A DNA stretch of 9,898 bases from Candidatus Berkelbacteria bacterium (GTDB lineage: Bacteria > Patescibacteriota > UBA1384 > CAILIB01), in NCBI GenBank assembly GCA_020058355.1, contig JAGVEG010000111.1, positions 1 to 9,898 of the forward strand. Direction: 5' to 3'. Position numbers and translations under genes: made by a program. The notes under the pieces are model-generated. The model searched no databases, was not told where the DNA came from, and was given only the letters and a program-made list of their open reading frames with translations. The number at the start of each line of letters is the position of its first letter. Position 1 is the first letter of the stretch. Shown piece after piece: positions 1 through 6,617 of this stretch.

Positions 1-36
1 CATTGGTTCTGGGTTCGACCCCCAGTGGACCCACCA
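1..36 (+). tRNA. 3' end of a tRNA (partial, isotype not determinable)
   Basis: The window opens inside a tRNA. The T arm is visible: stem CTGGG (9-13), loop TTCGACC (14-20), stem CCCAG (21-25). It is followed by the 3' acceptor strand TGGACCC (26-32), discriminator A33 and an encoded CCA (34-36). The 5' half and anticodon lie outside the window, so the isotype cannot be read; the matching 5' acceptor strand should be GGGTCCA. A tmRNA also ends in a T arm plus CCA and is not formally excluded. Confidence 0.8.
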
Positions 37-44
37 CCAAAATG

Positions 45-66
45 CCTCGCTTCGGCGAGGTTTTTT
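45..66 (+). terminator. Intrinsic terminator of the tRNA
   Basis: Perfect 6-bp stem CCTCGC/GCGAGG closed by the very stable TTCG tetraloop and followed directly by six T. It starts 8 bases after the tRNA CCA and ends the tRNA transcript before the next gene. Confidence 0.9.
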
Positions 67-90
67 GTATGGCGTCAGTGTTTCGTGAAG

Positions 91-105
91 TGGTACACTT
101 GATGT
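91..105 (+). promoter_or_regulatory. Extended -10 promoter of the membrane protein gene, probably giving a leaderless mRNA
   Basis: TGG plus TACACT (94-99) fits an extended -10 box (TGn, then 4 of 6 matches to TATAAT). The ATG begins exactly seven bases after the hexamer, where transcription would normally start, and no Shine-Dalgarno sequence lies upstream. No convincing -35 box is seen. The same geometry recurs in front of the histidine kinase and lepA genes. Inferred from sequence only. Confidence 0.5.
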
Positions 106-1584
106 ATGCACAAACGCTTCTCCTTGATACAGCACCCGGCAACCATCGCGTGGGCCGTGTTATCGCTGGGGATTGCATGCGCAGCACTTCCGTTTACGGC
201 GTTTTGGTACTCGGTGATGACGGTAAGTTTGCTTGCTTCGGGGTTGGTAGCGGTTATGCTCACCTCGGGGATTACCTGGCCAGAGACTGAGCATGCCACG
301 CAACTACGTCGCAGTGCGCATGTGCAAGCAGCACTGCCAGGCATTACGATACTTGATCGACGTTTTCGCATTATCCCACGACATGTACCAACGGCGGTGG
401 TAGCGGTACTTATTCTTGCCCTGTTGTTGGTGCTTCTTGTACGGAGTGCGGGGGTTTTCTACCCGCTACTGATCATGCAGCTCATCGTACTTACGGGAAT
501 CACACTCAGTGCTTACTGGTCACAGCGACCACTGCTTATTATGAGCACCTGCCTCGCATGGCTTATCGTACTCTTTAGCTATCCGTCAGTGCAGGTGGTA
601 GGAGCTCTGCTGTGGATGGTGGTTTTGGCAGGGGTCATTCTCTTCGTTGCTTCGCGTGAGCGCTGGCGAGAGCTTGTGGTGCTGCAATGGTGCAGTAACT
701 TGGTTATTGCTCATTGGCTCATCCGAGCAGAGCCGGGGACATACTTCATACTTATTGCGGGGTATCTTGCTTTTATTGCTGCTGTTTTGTTACCGTTTGC
801 GTTTGTGCGACGAAACTTGCATCAGCGAGCGGGAATGGCTCACCTGGTAGCGGCCCCGGCGATTATTGCAACAATCGTTTGTGCCAGCATTAGTCTGAGT
901 ACGGCAGAGTGGTTTATAGGACTGCTCCCACTGCTTGTCTTTAGTATCTTGACGCTCATTGCCTACCGCGTGCATGCACGGACTTCCTACGCCAAGTACT
1001 TCGTTTTCGCAGCCCTGGGCAGTGGTTTACTCTTATTTGGCGGGGTGGGCAGTGTACCGACGGTGGCAGTAATCATTACTACGCTAATGGTTTTGAGTGG
1101 CTTGATTGGTGCGGTGTGGCAGAGTGCAAGTTTCCGGATAGCGGCGATGGGATTTGCGGCGCTTTCACATATTCTGTATGCATTTTCTGCCGCGGCTACC
1201 ATCCTTGATCTTAATCATGGGTACGAGATCAGTTCTTACTTTGTTCAGCTGACTGCATTTACTGGTTTTGGATTCTTGGTTACTGCTTTCTTGTACGGCA
1301 CTACAGAGCTCTCGAAGTCTGAATATGCAATGAGTAGCCAGCTTGTCCGCCTTCTCTTAATTGTGGGACAGGTGCTCCTGCTTGCGACAGGTCTGCTTAG
1401 CTTTACCGGGCTCATGCTACTGGTGTGGGCGTTCGCTGGACTCTTTCTCTTGGTGCTTTCACGTATCTTGCAGCAGCCATGGCTTCGGGTGACGGGATGG
1501 CTTTTCGTACTGCTTGCCTGTGGCGCTTTCTCCTTCCTTGGGGTAGGATCGGAGCAGGTATCACTAACACTAGAATTCCTATGA
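106..1584 (+). CDS. Large polytopic membrane protein of unknown function (492 aa)
   Basis: The 492-residue product is hydrophobic almost throughout, with about 13-15 likely transmembrane helices. It has a short positive N-terminus (MHKRF), two helices, a polar loop at about residues 58-92 carrying several Arg, then a long run of closely spaced helices to the C-terminus. I do not recognise the family, and no catalytic motif, binding motif or soluble domain stands out. ATG 106 is preferred because it opens a Lys/Arg-flanked first helix and sits seven bases after an extended -10 box. The TGA stop overlaps the ATG of the aquaporin gene (ATGA, 1581-1584), so the two are probably co-transcribed and translationally coupled. 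Possible roles are a transporter, a polymer-export protein or an envelope scaffold; the sequence does not discriminate among them. Confidence 0.85.
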   Translation: MHKRFSLIQHPATIAWAVLSLGIACAALPFTAFWYSVMTVSLLASGLVAVMLTSGITWPETEHATQLRRSAHVQAALPGITILDRRFRIIPRHVPTAVVAVLILALLLVLLVRSAGVFYPLLIMQLIVLTGITLSAYWSQRPLLIMSTCLAWLIVLFSYPSVQVVGALLWMVVLAGVILFVASRERWRELVVLQWCSNLVIAHWLIRAEPGTYFILIAGYLAFIAAVLLPFAFVRRNLHQRAGMAHLVAAPAIIATIVCASISLSTAEWFIGLLPLLVFSILTLIAYRVHARTSYAKYFVFAALGSGLLLFGGVGSVPTVAVIITTLMVLSGLIGAVWQSASFRIAAMGFAALSHILYAFSAAATILDLNHGYEISSYFVQLTAFTGFGFLVTAFLYGTTELSKSEYAMSSQLVRLLLIVGQVLLLATGLLSFTGLMLLVWAFAGLFLLVLSRILQQPWLRVTGWLFVLLACGAFSFLGVGSEQVSLTLEFL

Positions 1585-2261
1585 AGAAGCAGGAATCAAT
1601 GATGATGAACATGCAGGTTAAGCCTGTAATCGCCGAGTTGCTCGGTACTTTCCTTTTGGGCCTTACCGTTGCCTCCATTGCGTGGGGAGGCCGGAATATT
1701 GTTGCGGCAAACGGGTATCTCTATGCCCCAGCTATTATCGGTGGCATCGTTGGACTCCTTGTCTACGTACTTGGTTCAGTAAGTGGTGCGCAGTTTAACC
1801 CTGCAGTTACCCTTGGTCTATGGGCAGTAAAAAAGCTTGAAAGCATTCAGGCACTTGCCTATGTGGTTGCTCAGTTGATTGGTGCGGTACTTGGTCTTCG
1901 CCTTGGTGCTTACCTTCTTGATGTGAAGGACGTTATCGAACTCGTACGTCCTGAGACCATGAACGGTAACCAGTTCTTTGGTGAGTTGCTTGGTGCCTTC
2001 ATCCTTACCTTTGTGGTTACTAAGGTAGCAATGGGTCGTGTACATGCAGCTGCTGGTGGTTTGGCTATCGGTGCTGCGCTGATGCTTGCTATTACCCTTG
2101 CTTCACTACACAGCGCGGGCGTTCTTAACCCTGCAATCTCAATTGCCTTCGGTAAGACTGCCTTCACTGATATGGCATGGCTTCTGTACGTCGTTGGCCC
2201 ACTGCTTGGTGGTGTCATCGGTTCCTTTGCTGCAAAGCTTCTGGACACTGACGAAAAGTAA
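1581..2261 (+). CDS. Aquaporin / MIP-family channel with a non-canonical second NPA box
   Basis: A 226-residue, six-helix membrane protein of the major intrinsic protein family, expected to pass water or small neutral solutes through the cytoplasmic membrane. The N-terminal KPVIAELLGTFLLG is typical of the first helix. The first half-helix has QFNPAVTLG and the second VLNPAISIA, the paired NPA boxes of the pore. Water and glycerol channels almost always have Arg right after the second NPA (NPAR), forming the ar/R filter; here it is Ile. The residue 12 before the second NPA Asn, His in AqpZ, is also Ile, and the residue two before the first NPA Asn is Gln rather than His. The ATG at 1581 overlaps the upstream stop. 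AGGAA at 1591-1595 would instead serve the ATGs at 1602 or 1605, so the true start may be up to eight codons later. Length is normal for bacterial AqpZ-like proteins. Confidence 0.92.
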   Translation: MKKQESMMMNMQVKPVIAELLGTFLLGLTVASIAWGGRNIVAANGYLYAPAIIGGIVGLLVYVLGSVSGAQFNPAVTLGLWAVKKLESIQALAYVVAQLIGAVLGLRLGAYLLDVKDVIELVRPETMNGNQFFGELLGAFILTFVVTKVAMGRVHAAAGGLAIGAALMLAITLASLHSAGVLNPAISIAFGKTAFTDMAWLLYVVGPLLGGVIGSFAAKLLDTDEK

Positions 2262-2282
2262 GAATCTTCTTAAAAAAGATCA

Positions 2283-2307
2283 CCCCCACCGGTCTGGTGG
2301 GGGTTTT
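2283..2307 (+). terminator. Bidirectional terminator between the aquaporin and MFS genes
   Basis: Perfect 8-bp GC-rich stem CCCCCACC/GGTGGGGG with loop GGTCT. TTTT follows on the + strand. On the - strand the hairpin is followed, after GTGATC, by a T6 run (complement of A's at 2272-2277). It serves the convergent aquaporin (+) and MFS (-) genes. Confidence 0.85.
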
Positions 2308-2310
2308 GAT

Positions 2311-3486
2311 TTAGCCCTTGCGGGGCCGAGAAATGATAAACCCTGCGCAGGCAACGAGCATAAAGCACACACTTGCGAAGATCCATCCGTGAAGGATTGA
2401 TGACCGATCGGTGATCAATCCATTGATAAGCAGTCCCAGGGCACCTGCCAGATGACTCGGCATGTTCTTGAGTGACTGCACCGTGGTGCGGTTACCCGCT
2501 TCAGCACACTCGTTAGTGGCCCTTGTAAAGATCGCTTTACGGCTTCCGATGAGGATTTCGTAGAACAAGAATCCTGTGAGGGCGGGCACAATTGCAGGAA
2601 GTGATGCTATCAGGAGGAACACTCCTGAAAGCAAGGGAAGGAGTATGAGGAGCCAGCGGGTTGGTATTTTTTCAAAGAGCAGGTTGCTCAAGAGTGATCC
2701 AATAACGTGGCCGCCGCCAATCAGAAAGCCCCCAATCCATGCGATACTGTCTTTTGTCCCCGTAAGCTGGGTAAAGTGCTCCTGCCACTGCATATTTGCT
2801 CCACTGATGCCGAAGGTAATACCTCCGCCAATCAGGAGAATAAGCTGCACCTGCGGAAGCTTGGTGGCAACCAGACAACTCTCTTGTAGCTGGTGCAGCG
2901 TGAGCCGGTGCTTAGGCTTGCTATCACCCGAATTATCAAGGAGAACCAGAGCAAGCACAAAGGCAAGCGCCTGGAGACCAGCCATGATAAACCAGGGATA
3001 CGCCTTGTCGTGCGACCAAGCGAGGGTCCCGAGAAACGGTACCAGCACCAGGCTGAGCTGACGCACTACCTGAAGGTGACCTTGGGCACGGTCTGCTTGT
3101 ACTTCAGGTATCCCATGATGGGCCTGTGACTCAGTGAGCCAGGACTCAAGGGTGCTGCCTGCAAGTGAGGCTGATCCAGCGAGAATGATCTCGCTAGCAA
3201 TAAATCCCAACACTGTGTGGGAGCTCCCATAGACCAGGGCACCAATAGTACCGAGGACATATGAGATCAGTAGGCAGCGACGTCTTCCGAAATGGTCCGC
3301 CAAGATCCCCGTAGGGATCTCAAGCACGGCGTTCGTGATGAAGTAGCATGCATTACACAGGTTTGCCTGCGTATGACTAAGTCCGTTCTCCCGGAGAAAC
3401 GGGGCGTAGGTGGCAAAGGTAATGCCAGTTGCGGTGCCTTGGATAAGGCTGACGATCAGGGCGCGGATGCGCGGGGAAAGGTTCAT
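2311..3486 (-). CDS. Major facilitator superfamily (MFS) transporter
   Basis: A 391-residue protein with about 12 predicted membrane helices, the usual length for a drug/metabolite MFS exporter or sugar-type permease. The MFS signature motif A is clear in the loop between helices 2 and 3: GILADHFGRRR at residues 60-70 (consensus GxLaDrxGrkxxl). A longer polar stretch near residues 185-205 (NSGDSKPKHRLTLHQL) is the expected central loop between the six-helix halves. The substrate cannot be inferred. ATG 3486 is preferred because GGAG lies 11 bases upstream on the same strand, a usable if slightly distant Shine-Dalgarno, unlike the leaderless-looking neighbours. It is convergent with the aquaporin gene and divergent from the histidine kinase gene. 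Its upstream region holds a terminator-like hairpin and other dyads that could form a regulatory leader. Confidence 0.93.
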   Translation of the reverse strand: MNLSPRIRALIVSLIQGTATGITFATYAPFLRENGLSHTQANLCNACYFITNAVLEIPTGILADHFGRRRCLLISYVLGTIGALVYGSSHTVLGFIASEIILAGSASLAGSTLESWLTESQAHHGIPEVQADRAQGHLQVVRQLSLVLVPFLGTLAWSHDKAYPWFIMAGLQALAFVLALVLLDNSGDSKPKHRLTLHQLQESCLVATKLPQVQLILLIGGGITFGISGANMQWQEHFTQLTGTKDSIAWIGGFLIGGGHVIGSLLSNLLFEKIPTRWLLILLPLLSGVFLLIASLPAIVPALTGFLFYEILIGSRKAIFTRATNECAEAGNRTTVQSLKNMPSHLAGALGLLINGLITDRSSILHGWIFASVCFMLVACAGFIISRPRKG

Positions 3487-3529
3487 GTTTTCAGATTCTC
3501 CACTTTTTGGTGTTTCCAGGGGCGACCGA

Positions 3530-3560
3530 TATAAAAATATCTAGCCGGCACTGGCTAGAT
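3530..3560 (-). terminator. Hairpin plus T-rich tract in the MFS 5' region (possible attenuator)
   Basis: On the - strand an 8-bp perfect stem ATCTAGCC/GGCTAGAT (3539-3560, loop AGTGCC) is followed by ATTTTTATAT, then the Shine-Dalgarno and ATG of the MFS gene. This is terminator-like, although the T tract is interrupted. It could be an attenuator in a leader transcript or end a short upstream RNA. The same AT-rich tract could alternatively hold the -10 of the MFS promoter. Confidence 0.4.
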
Positions 3561-3584
3561 TCGTCTCTTACTGAAAGGAGTCTG

Positions 3585-3612
3585 GGGTGAGCATCTCACC
3601 CGTGAGATCTCA
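3585..3612. repeat. Tandem dyads (GTGAG/CTCAC) in the MFS-kinase intergenic region
   Basis: GGGTGAG-CAT-CTCACCC (3585-3601) is a 7-bp inverted repeat. It is followed two bases after its CTCAC by the 10-bp palindrome TGAGATCTCA (3603-3612). The two dyads share the half-site TGAG/CTCA, as expected for a tandem operator, or they could be part of a folded leader RNA. The gap lies between divergent genes, so either could be controlled. No regulator gene is visible nearby. Confidence 0.35.
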
Positions 3613-3642
3613 ACGTACGACACTTACGTCAAACAAATCTGG

Positions 3643-3714
3643 CCAACTACGGCAACTGCCACACAATAACGTCCCACCGCCTTAAATGAGGTGGTGTGGA
3701 GTTGGGGTAGTTGG
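3643..3714. repeat. Long interrupted inverted repeat, candidate structured RNA
   Basis: Nested complementary blocks fold into one long hairpin: CCAACTAC (3643-3650) with GTAGTTGG (3707-3714), AACT (3654-3657) with AGTT (3700-3703), CCACA (3659-3663) with TGTGG (3695-3699), and CCACC (3674-3678) with GGTGG (3690-3694). That is about 22 pairs with a small internal loop, a one-base bulge and an asymmetric loop. It lies upstream of both divergent genes, so it could be a leader of the MFS mRNA (-), an element upstream of the kinase (+), or a separate small RNA. I do not recognise it as a known riboswitch class. No open reading frame of note lies in 3487-3815. Confidence 0.4.
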
Positions 3715-3803
3715 TAGTGCCAGAAAGTATTCATGGTATTCGTTGTTTAACGCTTTGTTGGGGATGTGTCAATAAAAGAGTGGCGCTTCTGCATGTGGCG
3801 CGG

Positions 3804-3815
3804 TATCATACCACT
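3804..3815 (+). promoter_or_regulatory. -10 box of the histidine kinase gene, probably leaderless
   Basis: TATCAT (3804-3809) matches TATAAT at 5 of 6 positions. The ATG at 3816 begins exactly seven bases later, at the predicted transcription start. No Shine-Dalgarno precedes the ATG and no clear -35 box is seen. This supports 3816 as the start over the upstream in-frame codons from 3711. Confidence 0.5.
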
Positions 3816-4505
3816 ATGAGTTCTCCCGAGGTTATCCCTGATCGCTCAGCATTCTTCATGGCAGCCAGCCACCAGTTAAAGTCGCCCGTGGCGATTGCGC
3901 AGTGGTGTATCCAGTCCGTGCTTGAGAACAAGCAGCTCCCGCCGGATGATGCCAGTTATCTAGAAAAGGCGGTCGTCCAGCTTGATGCTATGAGCCACCT
4001 GATCGCCGACATGCTCCACATGTTCCGGGTTGATGCTGAGCGCACCCTGGTCCAGGTTGAGCTGAACCCACTCCTCGAGGAGATCTTGGTGCAGTATGCC
4101 CCTGTGGCCGAGCGCAAAGGCGTGCGCCTGGTGCGAACCAATATTGAAACCGTCCCAACGGTGCTGGGAGACGCCGGCTACCTCAAACAAGCGCTCCTTA
4201 ACCTGGTAGATAACGCCATTAAGTACTCCGCCTCGGGTACCACGGTAGGAATCGAGTTGGTTCACGAGACTCACTCCGTCCGCTACAGCGTGACCGACCA
4301 GGGGATTGGTATTAGTGATCTGGATCAGCAAAAGCTTTTCACCGAATTCTTCCGCACCGAAGAAGCCCGCAAAGTGGCCCACGACGGCACTGGCCTTGGC
4401 TTGGTCCTTGTAAAGCGGATTGTGGAACAATACGGCGGCAGCGTTCACCTCACGAGTGAGGCGGGGAAGGGCTCCGTCTTTACGCTGGAGTTTCCGGTGA
4501 GCTAG
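3816..4505 (+). CDS. Small sensor-less histidine kinase (HisKA + HATPase_c)
   Basis: A 229-residue cytosolic protein consisting only of the kinase core. The dimerisation/phosphoacceptor domain has the H box with His19 in SHQLKSP, followed by the second helix of the bundle (about 45-80). The ATP-binding domain shows the N box (LLNLVDNAIKYS, Asn133), G1 box DQGIG (161-165), F box FTEFFR (175-180) and G2 box GTGLGL (191-196). All catalytic motifs are intact, so it should autophosphorylate. There is no membrane segment, PAS, GAF or HAMP region, and no response regulator gene is adjacent. Signal input must therefore come from a partner protein, and the cognate regulator must be elsewhere. The start is set at ATG 3816 because a good -10 box lies just before it and homology begins immediately after. 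An upstream in-frame extension to 3711 would run through the promoter and part of the inverted repeat. Confidence 0.92.
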   Translation: MSSPEVIPDRSAFFMAASHQLKSPVAIAQWCIQSVLENKQLPPDDASYLEKAVVQLDAMSHLIADMLHMFRVDAERTLVQVELNPLLEEILVQYAPVAERKGVRLVRTNIETVPTVLGDAGYLKQALLNLVDNAIKYSASGTTVGIELVHETHSVRYSVTDQGIGISDLDQQKLFTEFFRTEEARKVAHDGTGLGLVLVKRIVEQYGGSVHLTSEAGKGSVFTLEFPVS

Positions 4506-4522
4506 TCGGCGGTCGAAGGAAG

Positions 4523-4562
4523 AAAAATATCGTGACCTTTGGGTTGGTCACGATATTTTTTT
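4523..4562 (+). terminator. Bidirectional terminator between the kinase gene and lepA
   Basis: A 15-bp perfect inverted repeat AAAAATATCGTGACC (4523-4537) / GGTCACGATATTTTT (4546-4560) with loop TTTGGGTT, ending in a T run on both strands. It sits between the convergent stops at 4505 and 4572 and serves both genes. Confidence 0.9.
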
Positions 4563-4571
4563 AAGTTCGGT

Positions 4572-6350
4572 TTATTCCTTCCTTAACAACTCCACAAACA
4601 CCGAACTTGGGATACTCACATTCCCGAACTGCTTCAAGCGGGCCTTACCCTTCTTCTGCTTCTCGAGCAGTTTGTTCTTACGGGTCACGTCACCGCCGTA
4701 GAGTTTGGCGGTAACGTCTTTGCGCATGGCGGAGATGCTTTCGCGGGCAACAATCTTACCGTTGATGGTGGCTTGGAGGGCAACTTCAAACTGATGTTTG
4801 GGGATGAGGTCCTTGAGGCGGGTGCAGATCTTGCGGCCGGCAGATTCGGCGGTGTTGCGGGGAACGATAGTGGAAAGTGCTTCCACGGGGTTGCTTGCTA
4901 CGAGGATATCCATTTTTACCAGATCGGCGGCACGGAAGCCGGTGATCTCGTAGCTCATAGAGGCGTAGCCGCTGCTGATACTCTTGAGGTCGTCGTAGAA
5001 GCTGGTGACGATTTCGGCGAGGGGGATTTCGTAGATCAGAATAGAGCGGTCGTCTTCGAGGAACTGGGTGTTCTTGTAAATGCCACGGCGAAGATTGGCC
5101 AATTCCATGATTGCGCCAATGCCGCTACCAGGGGTGACTACCTCAAGCTTAACCCATGGCTCAGCCAGTGAGGTGATGCGGGTTGGGTCAGGAAGATCAG
5201 CGGGGCTCTCGATAATGCGCGTCACGCCATCGGAAGTAGTCAGTTCGTAGGCTACGGAAGGAATCGTAGCGATGACATCGAGGTTGTATTCACGCAGCAG
5301 GCGCTCGCTGACAATCTCCAAATGGAGCATGCCGAGGAAGCCACAGCGGAAGCCGAAGCCAAGCGCAGGGGAGTGCTCGGGGACAAATTGCAGGGCAGCG
5401 TCGTTTAGCTTGAGCTTGGCGATAGAATCGCGGAGAGCCGGATATTCATCGGCTTCAAGCGGGTAGAGCGAAGCAAAGACCATGGGGATAACGGTGCGAT
5501 AGCCGGGGAGTACCTCGGGTGGGGTCTTGGTTTCGGTGGTGATGGTGTCACCAATACCAATATCGCCAACCTCCTTGAGGCCGGTAATAATGTAGCCAAT
5601 TTCACCAGCTTCCAGGCGCTCACGGTGAATGCGGCGAGGAGCAAAAGTACCAATTTCTTGGGCCTCAGTTTCCTTTTTGCCTTGTACCAGGAGGATCTTG
5701 CTCGGAGCGGCAAGGGAGCCGTCAACAATACGGACGTAGGCAACCACGCCGCGGAAGGGGTCGTAGATACAGTCAAAAACGAGGGCGCGGAGGGGCTTTG
5801 CAGGATCGCCCTTGGGTGGCTCGATACGCTCAATCACGGCATCGAGAATTTCAGGGACGCCGATACCAGACTTACCACTGGCAAAGAGGATTTCATCAGG
5901 GCTGCAGCCAAGCAGCTTGATTAGCTCTGCAGCGCGGCGCTCGGGCTCAGCGTGGGGTAGGTCGATCTTGTTGATGACCGGGATAATGGTGAGGCCTTGC
6001 TCGAGCGCCTGATACAGGGTTGAAAGGGTCTGTGCCTGCACGCCCTGGGAGGCATCAACCAGCAAGAGCGCACCTTCAACAGCGGCGAGGGAACGAGAAA
6101 CCTCATAGCCAAAGTCTACGTGGCCTGGGGTATCGATCAGGTTGAGGGTGTGGCCCTTCCAGTCCATGCGGACCGGCTGGAGCTTAATGGTAATACCACG
6201 TTCACGCTCGAGGTCCATGGTGTCCAGGAGCTGCTCTTTCATCTCGCGTGAAGTAACGGTGTGGGTTACTTCAATCATGCGGTCAGCCAGTGTGGACTTT
6301 CCGTGGTCGATGTGGGCAATGATACAAAAATTGCGAATGGGGGCTGTCAT
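4572..6350 (-). CDS. lepA: Elongation factor 4 (LepA), ribosome back-translocating GTPase
   Basis: A 592-residue translational GTPase, close to the E. coli length of 599. It binds ribosomes and, in the family, remodels stalled or pre-translocation complexes and affects initiation. Visible motifs: G1 AHIDHGKS (12-19), the switch I RGIT region (about 51-54), G3 DTPGH with the catalytic His77 (73-77) and G4 NKID (127-130). The G5 motif reads SGK (158-160) instead of the usual SAK. The EF4-specific C-terminus is present: YGGDVTRKNKLLEKQKKGK near residues 550-570 and the final IPSSVFVELL. It is a single-gene unit, convergent with the kinase and divergent from the DGR target. ATG 6350 matches the conserved N-terminus and lies seven bases after an extended -10 box. 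Confidence 0.98.
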   Translation of the reverse strand: MTAPIRNFCIIAHIDHGKSTLADRMIEVTHTVTSREMKEQLLDTMDLERERGITIKLQPVRMDWKGHTLNLIDTPGHVDFGYEVSRSLAAVEGALLLVDASQGVQAQTLSTLYQALEQGLTIIPVINKIDLPHAEPERRAAELIKLLGCSPDEILFASGKSGIGVPEILDAVIERIEPPKGDPAKPLRALVFDCIYDPFRGVVAYVRIVDGSLAAPSKILLVQGKKETEAQEIGTFAPRRIHRERLEAGEIGYIITGLKEVGDIGIGDTITTETKTPPEVLPGYRTVIPMVFASLYPLEADEYPALRDSIAKLKLNDAALQFVPEHSPALGFGFRCGFLGMLHLEIVSERLLREYNLDVIATIPSVAYELTTSDGVTRIIESPADLPDPTRITSLAEPWVKLEVVTPGSGIGAIMELANLRRGIYKNTQFLEDDRSILIYEIPLAEIVTSFYDDLKSISSGYASMSYEITGFRAADLVKMDILVASNPVEALSTIVPRNTAESAGRKICTRLKDLIPKHQFEVALQATINGKIVARESISAMRKDVTAKLYGGDVTRKNKLLEKQKKGKARLKQFGNVSIPSSVFVELLRKE

Positions 6351-6365
6351 GCTGCCACTGTAACA
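6351..6365 (-). promoter_or_regulatory. Extended -10 promoter of lepA, probably leaderless
   Basis: On the - strand TGT precedes TACAGT (6357-6362), a TGn-extended -10 with 4 of 6 matches. Six bases (GGCAGC) then separate it from the lepA ATG. This is the same spacing as at the promoters before 106 and 3816. No Shine-Dalgarno is present. Confidence 0.5.
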
Positions 6366-6384
6366 GATTAGAATGGGTTAGGAC

Positions 6385-6448
6385 AGTGACTCTGAGGTGA
6401 TTGGCTAACGGTGTCATGTTTCCAGTAAGTACCGCTCCCAGAGTCACT
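6385..6448. repeat. 10-bp perfect inverted repeat between lepA and the DGR target gene
   Basis: AGTGACTCTG (6385-6394) and CAGAGTCACT (6439-6448) are exact reverse complements separated by 44 bases. Further right, TCCCGGG (6454-6460) and CCCGGGA (6502-6508) form another pair flanking a small TTCTC/GAGAA stem-loop (6479-6497). The 267-base gap between divergent lepA and the target gene contains no convincing gene. It probably holds the target promoter, although I could not pick a clear -35/-10 pair for it. Confidence 0.4.
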
Positions 6449-6617
6449 TTAAATCCCGGGTAATTTTGCGAAAACCTTTTCTCTGCTGAAGTGAGAATGT
6501 GCCCGGGAAGATGGACAAAACCGGCAAACTATGCCAAAGTTAGCGCGATCTATGGAGATCCTTCCCTGCGTGGTTGCCAGAACACTGGCCCGTCGCATGG
6601 TTGTTTGAAAGGTTACG

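Noticed and set aside
3..290. 95-codon open frame across the tRNA tail and the start of the membrane protein gene
   Set aside because: It runs through a tRNA and its terminator and has no domain. Its chance GSGYAH resembles the VR peptide only superficially.
3711..3815. N-terminal extension of the histidine kinase (from 3711)
   Set aside because: It would translate the arm of an inverted repeat and a good -10 box; the kinase domain starts right after ATG 3816.
4773..6363. Several + strand open frames within lepA
   Set aside because: They are shadows of the strongly conserved lepA coding sequence on the other strand.
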